Shown here: positions 15,535 to 23,502 of the stretch, piece after piece | Numbering within the stretch: position 1 is the stretch's first letter | How the letters are laid out: each line of letters starts with the position of its first letter | DNA from: Alphaproteobacteria bacterium HGW-Alphaproteobacteria-6 | GTDB taxonomy: Bacteria; Pseudomonadota; Alphaproteobacteria; Rhodobacterales; Rhodobacteraceae | Assembly: GCA_002841115.1 (NCBI GenBank) | Contig: PHEC01000018.1 | Location: 1-32,267, forward strand | Length of the DNA: 32,267 nucleotides | Direction: 5' to 3' | Made by a program: the position numbers and the translations under genes | The notes under the pieces: generated by a model | What the model was told of the DNA's origin: nothing | Seen by the model: only the letters and a program-made list of their open reading frames with translations | Database searches by the model: none

Positions 15535-16440
15535 TTACCAGTTGTCGGGGCCCTTGTCGGCAAAGGCCACGGCGAGGAAATCGATGAAGGCGCGCACCTT
15601 CGGCTGGGTAAAGCGCCCCGGCGGATAGACCGCGTAGATGCCCAGCGTCTCGATCGGCAGTTCCGGGATCGCCTCTTCCACCAGGCCCTGCTTCAGCGCA
15701 TCGGCGTAAAGGAAGGATGGCAGATAGGCGATGCCCAGCCCCGAGATCGCGGCATTCAACAGCGACTGGCCATCGTTCACCGTCAGCCAGCCGGCGGTGC
15801 GCACCTGGCGCTTCTCGCCCGAGGGCGCGGTGATCTTCCAGACATTGCCCGAGGCCTGGTTCGAGTAATGCAGAAGCTTGTGCTCGTTCAGGTCGTCGAT
15901 CTTCTGCGGCCGGCCGTATTTCTGGAAATAGCCCGGCGCGCCGACCATGCGCTTGGCAGTCTCGGTCAGCTTGCGGGCACGCAGCGTGCTGTCCTCCAGC
16001 TCGCCGACCCGGATCGCCATGTCGAAGCCTTCCGAGATCAGCTCGACATAGCGGTTGTTCAGCACCATGTTCACCGTGATTTCGGGGTATTCGAGCAGGA
16101 AATCCCCCAGAATCGGCGACAGAAGGTTGACCCCGAAATCGGTCGCCACCGAGATCCGCAACAGCCCCGACGGCGCCGATTGCATCGAGGTCACCAGCGC
16201 ATCGGCCTCTCCGGCATCATTGAGCACACGGCGGGCGCGATCGTAATAGGCCAGGCCGATTTCGGTGGGCGATACCCGGCGCGTCGTGCGGTTCAACAGC
16301 CGCGCCCCCAAGCGCGCCTCCAGAGCCGATACATGTTTCGAGACAGCCGATTTCGAAATCCCCATCTTCTTCGCCGCGTCGGTAAATCCCCCCTGATCTA
16401 CAACCGTGGCGAAGGCCTCCATCTCCGTAAGTCGATCCAT
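15535..16440 (-). CDS. LysR-family transcriptional regulator
   Basis: This 301-residue protein has an N-terminal winged helix-turn-helix (MDRLTEMEAFATVVDQGGFT, AAKKMGISKSAVSKHVSALE, LLNRTTRRVSPTEIG) and a LysR substrate-binding domain from about residue 90. It belongs to the large AaeR/DsdC-like 'CrgA' branch, judged by LRISVATDFGVNLLSPIL and GFDMAIRVGELEDSTLRARKL. The effector is unknown. Neither neighbour is divergent: fadH lies upstream on the same strand and the OmpA-like gene converges. The target is therefore not obvious. The ATG at 16440 has no strong binding site. Confidence 0.95.
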   Translation of the reverse strand: MDRLTEMEAFATVVDQGGFTDAAKKMGISKSAVSKHVSALEARLGARLLNRTTRRVSPTEIGLAYYDRARRVLNDAGEADALVTSMQSAPSGLLRISVATDFGVNLLSPILGDFLLEYPEITVNMVLNNRYVELISEGFDMAIRVGELEDSTLRARKLTETAKRMVGAPGYFQKYGRPQKIDDLNEHKLLHYSNQASGNVWKITAPSGEKRQVRTAGWLTVNDGQSLLNAAISGLGIAYLPSFLYADALKQGLVEEAIPELPIETLGIYAVYPPGRFTQPKVRAFIDFLAVAFADKGPDNW

Positions 16441-16592
16441 TGTGCACCCGTCAAAAACATTGCCCGCCGTGGACCGGTATCGGCGCCAATTCGGGCAAGA
16501 ATGCGGAGCGGCCCCGTCAACTCTGGGGTATTGTCGCGAACCTATGGTGGCAAAAATCCGCCGATGGTGTCGAAAGCCGCAACAACCCGCGA

Positions 16593-18611
16593 TCAGAGCC
16601 TTGCCGCCAGCCTTGTGCCCTGGTCGATCGCGCGTTTGGCGTCCAGCTCGCTCGCCAGATCGGCGCCGCCGATGACATGGGTCTCGACCCCGATTGCCGC
16701 CAAGGGCCCCAGCAGCCCGCGCTCGCTTTCCTGCCCGGCGCAGAGCACCACCGTATCCGCCGCGATCAGCCGCGGATCATGGCGGCCCTCGCCGCTGGTG
16801 ACGTGAAGCCCTTGGGCGTCAATGGCTTCGTAGTTGACGCCGCCGATCATCGCGACCCCTTTTGCGGCCAGCGCGGCGCGGTGAATCCAGCCCGTCGTCT
16901 TGCCAAGGCCGCGACCCGGCTTCTCGGCCTTGCGCTGCAACAGCGTCACCGCGCGCGCCGCCGGCGCCGGCCTTGGCGCGACGATGCCGCCGCGCGCCAG
17001 TGCCGGATCGGCAATCCCCCATTCGGCGCGCCAGTCCGCAGGGTTCAGGGTCGGGCTTGGCCCGGCCTGCACCAGGTATTCCGCCACATCGAAACCGATG
17101 CCGCCAGCGCCGACGATCGCCACCCGCGCGCCGACCGGCGCACCGGCCAGAACCTCGGCATAGCTCAGCACCCGCGCATCGCCGCGCACCGGGATCCCCG
17201 GATCGCGCGGCCTGACCCCGGTCGCCAGGATTACCGCATCGAAGCCGCGCAGATCGCCCGCCACCGCCCCGGACCCGAGCATCAAGGTGATCCGGCTCTT
17301 GCCCAGCATCGTCTCGAACCAGGCGACCAGCCCGTGGAATTCTTCCTTGCCCGGCACCTGCCGCGCCAGGTTCAACTGCCCGCCGATCCCGGCCGCCCGC
17401 TCGTAAAGCGTGACATGGTGGCCGCGCCCATCCAGCGCCAGCGCCGCCGACAGACCCGCCGGCCCGGCCCCGACCACCGCGATCCGCCTCGGTGCCGCCG
17501 CCGGCGCCAGCACCAGTTCGGTCTCGTGGCAGGCGCGCGGATTGACCAGACAGCTTGAAATCCGGCCGGCGAAGGTGTGATCCAGACAGGCCTGGTTGCA
17601 GGCGATGCAGGGCGCGATCTCGGCCCCCCGCCCGGCCGCCGCCTTGGCGACGAACTCGGCATCGGCCAGCAAGGGCCGCGCCATCGACACCATGTCGGCA
17701 CATCCCTCGGCCAGCACCGCCTCGGCGACCTCGGGCGTATTGATCCGGTTCGAGGTGATGACCGGCACCCCGACCAGCCCCATCAGCTTCTTCGTCACCC
17801 AGGCAAACCCCGCGCGCGGCACAGAGGTGGCGATGGTCGGCACCCGCGCCTCGTGCCAGCCGATCCCGGTATTCAGGATCGACGCACCGGCCGCCTCGAC
17901 CGCCCTGGCAAGCGCCACGACCTCGTCCCAGCTCTGCCCCTCCGGCACCAGATCGAGAAGCGATATGCGGTAGATCAGGATGAAATCCGGCCCCACCGCC
18001 GCCCGCACCCGGGCCACCACCTCGATCGGCAGCCGCATCCGGTTCTCAAGGCTGCCACCCCACGCATCCTCGCGCTTGTTGGTATGACTGACCAGGAACT
18101 GGTTGAGGAAATAGCCCTCCGATCCCATCACCTCGACCCCGTCATAGCCGGCCTCGCGCGCCCGCGCCGCCGCCATGGCGATATCACCGATCTGCTTCTC
18201 GATCCCGGCCTCGTCCAGTTCGCGCGGCGCGAAAGGCGAGATCGGCGAGCGGATCGCCGAGGGGGCGACACAGTCCGGCCCGTAGGCATAGCGCCCGGCA
18301 TGCAGGATCTGCATCGCGATCCTCCCGCCCGCGTCCTGCACCCGCCCGGTCACCAGCCGGTGGTTGGCAATGTCGGCGGCCCCGAACAACCCCGCCGCCC
18401 CGGGGAAAACCCCGCCCTCGCGATTGGGCGCCATCCCCCCCGTCACCATCAGCCCGACCCCGCCGCGCGCCCGCGCGGCGTAGAATTCCGCAACCCGGTT
18501 CCAGTCCCTGGTCTCCTCCAGGTTGGTGTGCATCGAGCCCATCAGCACCCGGTTCGGCAAGGTCACATGACCAAGATCAAGCGGCGCCAGCAGATGCGGA
18601 TAGGGTGACAT
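16593..18611 (-). CDS. fadH: 2,4-dienoyl-CoA reductase (NADPH), FadH type
   Basis: This 672-residue enzyme has the same length as E. coli FadH, which reduces 2,4-dienoyl-CoA esters during beta-oxidation of polyunsaturated fatty acids. Residues 1 to about 330 are an old-yellow-enzyme FMN barrel (LLAPLDLGHVTLPNRVLMGS, ILHAGRYAYG, GYDGVEVMGSEGYFLNQFL). The 4Fe-4S cysteines are at 335, 338, 342 and 354 (CIACNQACLDHTFAGR then SSC). The C-terminal part has the FAD motif AVVGAGPAGLSAALALDGRG and an NADPH-domain GARVAIVGAGGIGFDVAEYL. AAGGAGCCGTC upstream fixes the ATG at 18611; a longer frame to 18791 runs through an intergenic repeat. Confidence 0.94.
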   Translation of the reverse strand: MSPYPHLLAPLDLGHVTLPNRVLMGSMHTNLEETRDWNRVAEFYAARARGGVGLMVTGGMAPNREGGVFPGAAGLFGAADIANHRLVTGRVQDAGGRIAMQILHAGRYAYGPDCVAPSAIRSPISPFAPRELDEAGIEKQIGDIAMAAARAREAGYDGVEVMGSEGYFLNQFLVSHTNKREDAWGGSLENRMRLPIEVVARVRAAVGPDFILIYRISLLDLVPEGQSWDEVVALARAVEAAGASILNTGIGWHEARVPTIATSVPRAGFAWVTKKLMGLVGVPVITSNRINTPEVAEAVLAEGCADMVSMARPLLADAEFVAKAAAGRGAEIAPCIACNQACLDHTFAGRISSCLVNPRACHETELVLAPAAAPRRIAVVGAGPAGLSAALALDGRGHHVTLYERAAGIGGQLNLARQVPGKEEFHGLVAWFETMLGKSRITLMLGSGAVAGDLRGFDAVILATGVRPRDPGIPVRGDARVLSYAEVLAGAPVGARVAIVGAGGIGFDVAEYLVQAGPSPTLNPADWRAEWGIADPALARGGIVAPRPAPAARAVTLLQRKAEKPGRGLGKTTGWIHRAALAAKGVAMIGGVNYEAIDAQGLHVTSGEGRHDPRLIAADTVVLCAGQESERGLLGPLAAIGVETHVIGGADLASELDAKRAIDQGTRLAARL

Positions 18612-18690
18612 GACGGCTCCTTCGGTTGGCTGGCCGACGATGCCGCAGAACCGCGCCCGGGTCACGCCCGACGCCGCGTCACCCTTGCAT

Positions 18691-18761
18691 TTCTTCGTTG
18701 CGAAATACCCTCGGGGGGAACCCCGGGCCAACGGGCCGGGGTGGGGGGCGGAAGGCCCCCC
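18691..18761 (+). repeat. A-box/G-hairpin intergenic repeat, copy 2 with two hairpins
   Basis: TTCTTCGTTGCGAAATACCC followed by TCGGGGGG repeats the A-box of copy 1. It is followed by a bulged hairpin (CCCC-G-GGCC / GGCC-GGGG, 18721-18742 region) and a perfect one, GGGGGGC 18743-18749, loop GGAAG, GCCCCCC 18755-18761. The second lies just past the stop of the minus-strand gene at 18770 and may end its transcript. The A-box points against the direction of transcription here. Confidence 0.7.
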
Positions 18762-18769
18762 TCTCGCCC

Positions 18770-19144
18770 TCAGCCGCCGCTCTCCAGGCAATGGCGCCGG
18801 AAGGCCCGCTTCAGCATGTCAAGTTCGGCGCGCAAAAGCTCGATCTCGGCGCGGATGTCATCCTCAAGCGCCACCCCGACAGCAATGGCGAAATGCCCGA
18901 TCGTCGCCGCCGCGGCCTCGTCGCGGACCACGAAAGTCTGCACCCCGTCCGACAGAAGCGCCGGCGGCAGGGGCGCGCTGACCTGCCAGACCCCGGGGCT
19001 GACCGGCGTCACCGCGACCCCGTCCAGCGGCTCGCCCAGATGCAGAACCGCGATCGACGGCGCCCCGCCTTCGGCATCGCCGCGCAACTCGCCGGTCCAG
19101 CGGCCCTCGCGGACCGCCGCGCGTTCAAGGCTCACCCCGTCCAT
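18770..19144 (-). CDS. Conserved unknown protein with C-terminal coiled coil
   Basis: I do not recognise a named family for this 124-residue protein. The first 90 residues look like a small beta domain (WTGELRGDAEGG, SIAVLHLGEPLDGVAV, VWQVSAPLPPALLSDGVQTFVV). The last 30 form a charged heptad helix (LEDDIRAEIELLRAELDMLKRAFRRH), a likely coiled coil for oligomerisation. There is no signal peptide or membrane segment. The ribosome binding site GAGG overlaps the stop of the DUF6478-like gene, seven bases upstream, so the two are one operon and probably work together. It ends next to the hairpins of repeat copy 2. Confidence 0.8.
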   Translation of the reverse strand: MDGVSLERAAVREGRWTGELRGDAEGGAPSIAVLHLGEPLDGVAVTPVSPGVWQVSAPLPPALLSDGVQTFVVRDEAAAATIGHFAIAVGVALEDDIRAEIELLRAELDMLKRAFRRHCLESGG

Positions 19145-19151
19145 CGCTGCC

Positions 19152-19925
19152 TCACAGTTGCGCGCGCGGGCGGCGCGTGAAGGTCACGTCGCGCAGGACG
19201 ATCTGGTTCATTTCCGGACCCTCGAAGATCAGGTCGACCCAGGCACGCTCGACCCGTTTCTCGTTCATCCGGGTATAGGCCAGATCGAACTCGACCGCGA
19301 CCTCGGCCGCGCCCAGCGGCAGTTCGCGCACGATCTGCTCGGTATTGGGGCCGTGGCGGATGTTCAGCCGGGCGAAGATCTCCAGCGGCTTTTCGGTCTC
19401 GACCACGCTGTCCATGCGGATCACATGGCGCAGTCCAAGCCCCTGCACCGCAGCCTCGGGCAGGTCGATCACCAGTGACAGGAACGAGCCGTCGAAGCGA
19501 AAGACATCGATGCGCAGGCCGAAGGGGGCAAGATCGCTGTCGCGTCGGTTGCGGATCTGGCGCAGCGTCAATTCGCTCTGCGCGCAGTCGTGAAACACCG
19601 TTGCCTGCGAGCCGAAGCCGGAACGGGTCTCGGCCGCCGCCAGCCCCGGCGGGCTGACCGGGCCGCGCCAGATCTCGGGCCGCCAGGCCCAGTCGCAATG
19701 CAGGGGCTTGCGCATCGCGTCGGCCCCGGCCAGCGGCAGCGCCAGACGCCCCTCTGCCTCGTGCAGCACGCGGTCGATCTCGCGGCGCATCTGCCTGAGC
19801 GGCGGGCGCAGCGCCTTCAGCGCGGCCGGATCGGCCGAAGCGGCCCGCGTGCCGAGCCGGGCCAGCCGCGCCGCCGCGCGCCGCATCACCAGCCGGTCGA
19901 GCAGCGTGTCGATCCTGGAATTCAC
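19152..19925 (-). CDS. DUF6478-like conserved protein
   Basis: This 257-residue protein looks like the Rhodobacterales-restricted family listed as DUF6478; the name is from memory. Its function is unknown. An Arg/Ala-rich N-terminal helix region (1-60) is followed by the conserved LHCDWAWRPEIWRGPV, TVFHDCAQSELTLRQIRNRR, LAPFGLRIDVFRFDGSFLSL, EKPLEIFARLNIRHGPNTEQ and GPEMNQIVLRDVTFTRRPRA blocks. There is no signal peptide. Many conserved aromatic and charged residues suggest a folded beta-rich domain. Translation starts at a GTG with GAGG eight bases before it. A short frame (MITRPGR) ends on this start as GTGA. The coiled-coil gene follows after seven bases. Confidence 0.83.
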   Translation of the reverse strand: MNSRIDTLLDRLVMRRAAARLARLGTRAASADPAALKALRPPLRQMRREIDRVLHEAEGRLALPLAGADAMRKPLHCDWAWRPEIWRGPVSPPGLAAAETRSGFGSQATVFHDCAQSELTLRQIRNRRDSDLAPFGLRIDVFRFDGSFLSLVIDLPEAAVQGLGLRHVIRMDSVVETEKPLEIFARLNIRHGPNTEQIVRELPLGAAEVAVEFDLAYTRMNEKRVERAWVDLIFEGPEMNQIVLRDVTFTRRPRAQL

Positions 19926-19997
19926 CGTCCGGGCCTCGTGATCATGCTCTGCCCTCTGCGGTCACAGCCATTGCCGCGCACAGGGAAACAGCAAGAT

Positions 19998-20026
19998 CTT
20001 ATCGTTTCGTTTCCGCTCCGACGCAA
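19998..20026 (-). promoter_or_regulatory. Likely promoter of the DUF6478-like operon
   Basis: On the minus strand TTGCGT and GATAAG are separated by exactly 17 bases in a locally AT-richer stretch. Transcription would start near 19991, about 65 bases before the GTG at 19925. Confidence 0.5.
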
Positions 20027-20039
20027 GGGTCGTGGCGGC

Positions 20040-20696
20040 TCAGGGTGCCGCCGTCCGGTTCGCGGCCCGGACCGCGGCGACGAAGGCCTCGAGCACCCGG
20101 CGCTTTTCCGCAGCCGGAAGCGGCCGGTCGCGCAGCCCCTGGGCCGACAGCGTCACGATCTGGCCGCGCAGGGCCAGGATCGCGCGCCAGTAGTCGGCCT
20201 CGACCGGCTGGCCGGCGCTGGCTGAAGTGTCGCGCACGCCGAGGTAAAGCACCTCGCCGCGTGACAGGACCTCGGCCAGGCTGACCGTGCCGGCGCGGCC
20301 CGACCGGCTCATCGCGGCGCGCCCCGGCACGGTGCGCAGGAAACGCGCCATGGCCGGAAAGCTGGCCGAGAAGGGCGCACCCTCGGGCGCGCCCGGTCGC
20401 ACCGTCGCGGTCAGCACCGCCGGTCTGGCCGGGGTGCCGGGCTGCGCCACGCCGGTCAGCGCCGCACAGGTGCCGAGCAGGACAAAGCCGCCCTCGGCCC
20501 CGTCGCGGCTGGCGCCGCGGTCGATGCAGTATCCGGCCGGACCGGCGATTGTCACCGCCGCCGCCGGTCCGGCGCCGGCGGTCACGGTGATCGCCCGTGC
20601 CGCCTCGCCGCCCGGCACACCGGCAAGACAGCCCGCCAGCACCATCAGCGCCGACAGCGCCAGGGCGACCCTGCCCTTACTGGTCCATGTAGACAT
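20040..20696 (-). CDS. Predicted lipoprotein of unknown function, overlapping ilvD
   Basis: This 218-residue protein starts with a lipoprotein signal ending in LMVLAGC, so Cys23 should be lipidated. I do not recognise a named family. The mature part includes AGYCIDRGASRDG, GFVLLGTCAALTG and a C-terminal region (SLAEVLSRGEVLYLGVRDTS, LRDRPLPAAEKRRVLEAFVA). Two further cysteines could form a disulfide. The ATG at 20696 lies inside ilvD, whose stop is at 20677, giving a 20-base overlap and likely translational coupling. An upstream frame extension to 20831 lies wholly inside ilvD and is a shadow. The gene ends just before the promoter of the DUF6478-like operon. Confidence 0.82.
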   Translation of the reverse strand: MSTWTSKGRVALALSALMVLAGCLAGVPGGEAARAITVTAGAGPAAAVTIAGPAGYCIDRGASRDGAEGGFVLLGTCAALTGVAQPGTPARPAVLTATVRPGAPEGAPFSASFPAMARFLRTVPGRAAMSRSGRAGTVSLAEVLSRGEVLYLGVRDTSASAGQPVEADYWRAILALRGQIVTLSAQGLRDRPLPAAEKRRVLEAFVAAVRAANRTAAP

Positions 20697-22410
20697 GGGT
20701 TTCGGCACTGGCGCCGGGATGGGTGACCGCGCCCTGCCGCGCCCCCCCGACCAGACGGGCATATTTCCACAAGGCTCCGGAGGCATAATCGGTCGGGCGC
20801 GGCCCCGTCCACTCGGCCTTGCGCGCGGCAAGTTCGGCGTCGTCCAGCGCCACCGAAAGCGTCCCGGCGATCGCGTCGAGCGTGATCATGTCGCCGTCGC
20901 GCAGAAGGGCGATCGGCCCGCCATGCGCGGCCTCGGGGCCGACATGGCCGACGCAGAAGCCGCGCGTCGCGCCGGAAAAGCGCCCGTCGGTGATCAGCGC
21001 CACCTTCTTGCCCATGCCCTGCCCGGACAGTGCGGCAGTGGTCGCCAGCATCTCGCGCATGCCCGGGCCGCCCGCCGGGCCCTCGTTGCGGATGACGATG
21101 ACCTCGCCTTCCCGGTAGGCGCGCGCCTTGACCGCCTCGAAGGCGTCCTCCTCGCATTCGAAGACGCGGGCGGGGCCGGTGAAGACCTGTTCCTCGGGTG
21201 TCATGCCGGCGACCTTCACGATCGCGCCGTCGGGCGCAAGGTTGCCCTTGAGGCCCACCACCCCGCCGGTGGCGGTGATCGGCGTCGCGACCGGAAAGAT
21301 CACCCTTCCGTCGGCCTCGCGGGTGATCCGGTCCAGTTCCTCGCCCATGCTGCGGCCCGAGGCGGTGAGGCAATCCTCGTGGATCAGGCCGGCCTTTCTG
21401 AGCTCCTTCAGCACCACCGGCACGCCGCCGGCCTCGTAAAGGTCCTTGGCGACGAAACTGCCGCCCGGCTTCAGGTCGACGAAATAGGGCGTGTCGCGGA
21501 AGATGTCGCAAACGTCGAAGAGGTCGAAGGCGATCCCGGCCTCATGCGCGATGGCCGGCAGGTGAAGGCCGGCATTGGTCGAGCCGCCGGTGCAGGCCAC
21601 CACCCGGGCGGCGTTTTCCAGCGCCTTGCGCGTCACCACGTCGCGGGCGCGGATGTTGCGCTCGATCAGCGTCATCACCGCCTCGCCCGAGGCCATGCCG
21701 TATTCGTCGCGGCTCTCATAGGGCGCCGGCGCGCCGGAGGAGTTCAGCAGCGCCAGCCCGATCGCCTCGCTCACACAAGCCATGGTATTGGCGGTGAACT
21801 GGCCGCCGCAGGCCCCGGCCGAGGGGCAGGCGACCCGCTCCAGCACCGCCAGTTCGGCATCCGAATAATTGCCGGCCTGATGCTTGCCGACCGCCTCGAA
21901 CACGTCCTGAACCGTCACGTCCTGGCCGTTGAGCCGGCCGGGAAGGATCGAGCCGCCGTAGATGAAGACACTTGGCACGTTGAGCCGCACCATCGCCATC
22001 ATCATCCCCGGCAGCGACTTGTCGCAGCCGGCAAGGCCGACGAGCGCGTCATAGCAGTGCCCGCGCATGGTCAGTTCGACCGTATCGGCGATCGCGTCGC
22101 GCGAGGCGAGCGAGGACCGCATCCCCTCGTGCCCCATGGCGATGCCGTCGGTGACGGTGATCGTGGTGAACTCGCGCGGGGTGCCGCCGCCGACCTTCAC
22201 GCCTTGCTTGACCGCCTGGGCCTGGCGGTTGAGCGCGATGTTGCAGGGTGCCGCCTCGTTCCAGCAGGTGGCGACGCCGACCCAGGGCTGGTGGATCTCT
22301 TCCTCGGAGATCCCCATCGCGTAGAAATAGGACCGGTGCGGCGCCCGCGCCGGGCCCTCGGTGACATGGCGGCTGGGCAGTGTCGACTTGTCGAACTGGC
22401 GGTTCTTCAT
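20677..22410 (-). CDS. ilvD: Dihydroxy-acid dehydratase
   Basis: This 577-residue enzyme converts 2,3-dihydroxy-isovalerate and -methylvalerate to the 2-keto acids in valine, isoleucine and leucine synthesis. Iron-sulfur cysteines are seen in WNEAAPCNIALNR, LVGLAGCDKSLPGM and CPSAGACGGQFTANTMACVS. Further family blocks are ACTGGSTNAGLHLPAIAHEA, GNLAPDGAIVKVAGM, VIRNEGPAGGPGMREML and the C-terminal ITDGRFSGATRGFCVGHVGPEA. GGGAGG precedes the ATG at 22410. It is shorter than E. coli IlvD (616 residues), as in many alphaproteobacteria. The related enzyme encoded at 23503-25245 is a sugar-acid dehydratase. Its position next to the sugar genes raises the small chance of a sugar role, but the sequence favours true IlvD. 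Confidence 0.92.
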   Translation of the reverse strand: MKNRQFDKSTLPSRHVTEGPARAPHRSYFYAMGISEEEIHQPWVGVATCWNEAAPCNIALNRQAQAVKQGVKVGGGTPREFTTITVTDGIAMGHEGMRSSLASRDAIADTVELTMRGHCYDALVGLAGCDKSLPGMMMAMVRLNVPSVFIYGGSILPGRLNGQDVTVQDVFEAVGKHQAGNYSDAELAVLERVACPSAGACGGQFTANTMACVSEAIGLALLNSSGAPAPYESRDEYGMASGEAVMTLIERNIRARDVVTRKALENAARVVACTGGSTNAGLHLPAIAHEAGIAFDLFDVCDIFRDTPYFVDLKPGGSFVAKDLYEAGGVPVVLKELRKAGLIHEDCLTASGRSMGEELDRITREADGRVIFPVATPITATGGVVGLKGNLAPDGAIVKVAGMTPEEQVFTGPARVFECEEDAFEAVKARAYREGEVIVIRNEGPAGGPGMREMLATTAALSGQGMGKKVALITDGRFSGATRGFCVGHVGPEAAHGGPIALLRDGDMITLDAIAGTLSVALDDAELAARKAEWTGPRPTDYASGALWKYARLVGGARQGAVTHPGASAETHVYMDQ

Positions 22411-22491
22411 GGGCTGGCCTCCCGTAGCCGGATGGGGTTTCGCAACCGCAATAGACAAGCGCGCCGGGCCGGGCAAGAGGGTCGGCCAAGG

Positions 22492-22539
22492 CCGGGGGCG
22501 CCGCCCCCGGACCCCCGAGGTATTTCGGCCAAGATGAAG
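22492..22539 (-). repeat. A-box/G-hairpin intergenic repeat, copy 3 (inverted)
   Basis: On the minus strand it reads CTTCATCTTGGCCGAAATAC, then CTCGGGGGT, then the hairpin CCGGGGGC / GCCCCCGG, here with a 3-base loop (stem 22492-22499 and 22503-22510). It begins two bases after the stop of the sugar dehydrogenase and is the same 48 bp long as copy 1. It may serve as a 3' terminator of the sugar operon. Confidence 0.8.
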
Positions 22540-22541
22540 GG

Positions 22542-23501
22542 TCAGGCGCGGTCGTGGAACGGATCGGTGGTGACCTGGCGGCCCCTGAGGCAGGCGTCGG
22601 CGCAGATCCGCAGGGGGGCGGTGTCGGCGTCGATGGCGCGGGTCGCGATGATCTGCGCGAAGCGGCGGTAGAGGGCGGGGTATTCGCCGTCCGTGGGCGT
22701 CACCGGCACCGCGGCGCCGTCGAGCGTCATCGCCGCGCCACCCTGGCCGAGGACCAGCCGGCGGCCTTCGGTCTCGATCAGGATGTCCCAGGTCTGCGGG
22801 CCCTGTTGGCGCCAGTCGAAATCGGCGCTGACCGGCACGCTGCCGCGCGCGGTCATGTCGAGGGTGACGCCGATCGGGGTGGCGGCATTGGCCGGCACCT
22901 CGAGGCGGGCGGCGTCGACATGGATCGGGCCGGGCAGGATCTCGGTGAGCACCGAGAGCGCGTTGATGCCGGGATCGAAGACGCCGAAGCCGCCGGGCTG
23001 CCAGATCCAGTCCTGGCCGGGATGCCAGCGGCGCACGTCCTCGCGCCAGGTGATGGCGACCCGGTCGATCCGGCGCCCGGCAAGCCAGTCGCGCGCCGGG
23101 GCGACGGCGGCGGCATGGCGCGAGTGCCAGGTGGCGAAGAGCGCGGTTCCGGCGGCGCGGGCGGCACTGATGATCGTCTCGATCTCGCCGAGTGTCGCGG
23201 CGGGGGGTTTTTCGATCATCAGGTCGCGGCCGGCGGCGATCGCCTTCAGCGCCATCGCGGTGCGCACCGCCGGGGGCGTGCAGAGCGACACCGCCCCGGC
23301 TGGCCCCTCGGCGAGGAAACGGTCGAAATCGGTGAAGTTGGCCACCCCTGGCACGGTTTCGTTGCGCGAGACTGCGGCGACGAGGCGGAAGTCGCGGCTG
23401 GCGGCGATCGCCGGCAGGTGCTGGTCGCGGGCGATCTTGCCGATGCCGACCAGGGTGATCGGGGTGACGGGGGGCGGGGTGACGGGGGGCGGCACGGTCA
23501 T
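22542..23501 (-). CDS. Sugar 1-dehydrogenase, Gfo/Idh/MocA family (D-galactose / L-arabinose 1-dehydrogenase type)
   Basis: This 319-residue NAD(P)-dependent dehydrogenase resembles the D-galactose/L-arabinose 1-dehydrogenases of the oxidative pathways. The Rossmann motif is ITLVGIGKIARDQHLPAIAA. The family catalytic EKP is in DLMIEKPPAATLGEIE, and FATWHSRHAAAVAPARDWL and the DPGINALSVLTEILPGP substrate-site block follow. The reaction would give a sugar lactone. The ATG at 23501 follows the dehydratase stop by one base (TGAGATG), so they are coupled. The N terminus carries PPVTPPPVTP, encoded by a perfect 15-bp duplication. Whether arabinose or galactose is preferred cannot be told. Confidence 0.88.
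   Translation of the reverse strand: MTVPPPVTPPPVTPITLVGIGKIARDQHLPAIAASRDFRLVAAVSRNETVPGVANFTDFDRFLAEGPAGAVSLCTPPAVRTAMALKAIAAGRDLMIEKPPAATLGEIETIISAARAAGTALFATWHSRHAAAVAPARDWLAGRRIDRVAITWREDVRRWHPGQDWIWQPGGFGVFDPGINALSVLTEILPGPIHVDAARLEVPANAATPIGVTLDMTARGSVPVSADFDWRQQGPQTWDILIETEGRRLVLGQGGAAMTLDGAAVPVTPTDGEYPALYRRFAQIIATRAIDADTAPLRICADACLRGRQVTTDPFHDRA
23461..23490. repeat. 15-bp perfect tandem duplication in the dehydrogenase N terminus
   Basis: GGGGTGACGGGGGGC occurs at 23461-23475 and again at 23476-23490. It is in frame and doubles the peptide PPVTP just before the Rossmann fold. Confidence 0.9.
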
Positions 23502-23502
23502 C

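Noticed and set aside
16441-16592. Promoter boxes ahead of the LysR gene (for example a TTGACG)
   Set aside because: No -10 box lies at a suitable distance, so I could not support a promoter call.
18612-18791. A 60-residue N-terminal extension of FadH
   Set aside because: It reads through intergenic repeat copy 2, while a strong ribosome binding site precedes the ATG at 18611, giving the exact length of E. coli FadH.
20287-22671. A 794-residue plus-strand open frame opposite ilvD and the lipoprotein gene
   Set aside because: It is antisense to two well-recognised genes, has low-complexity His/Arg/Asp/Gly-rich composition and no family likeness. Long antisense frames are expected at this GC content.
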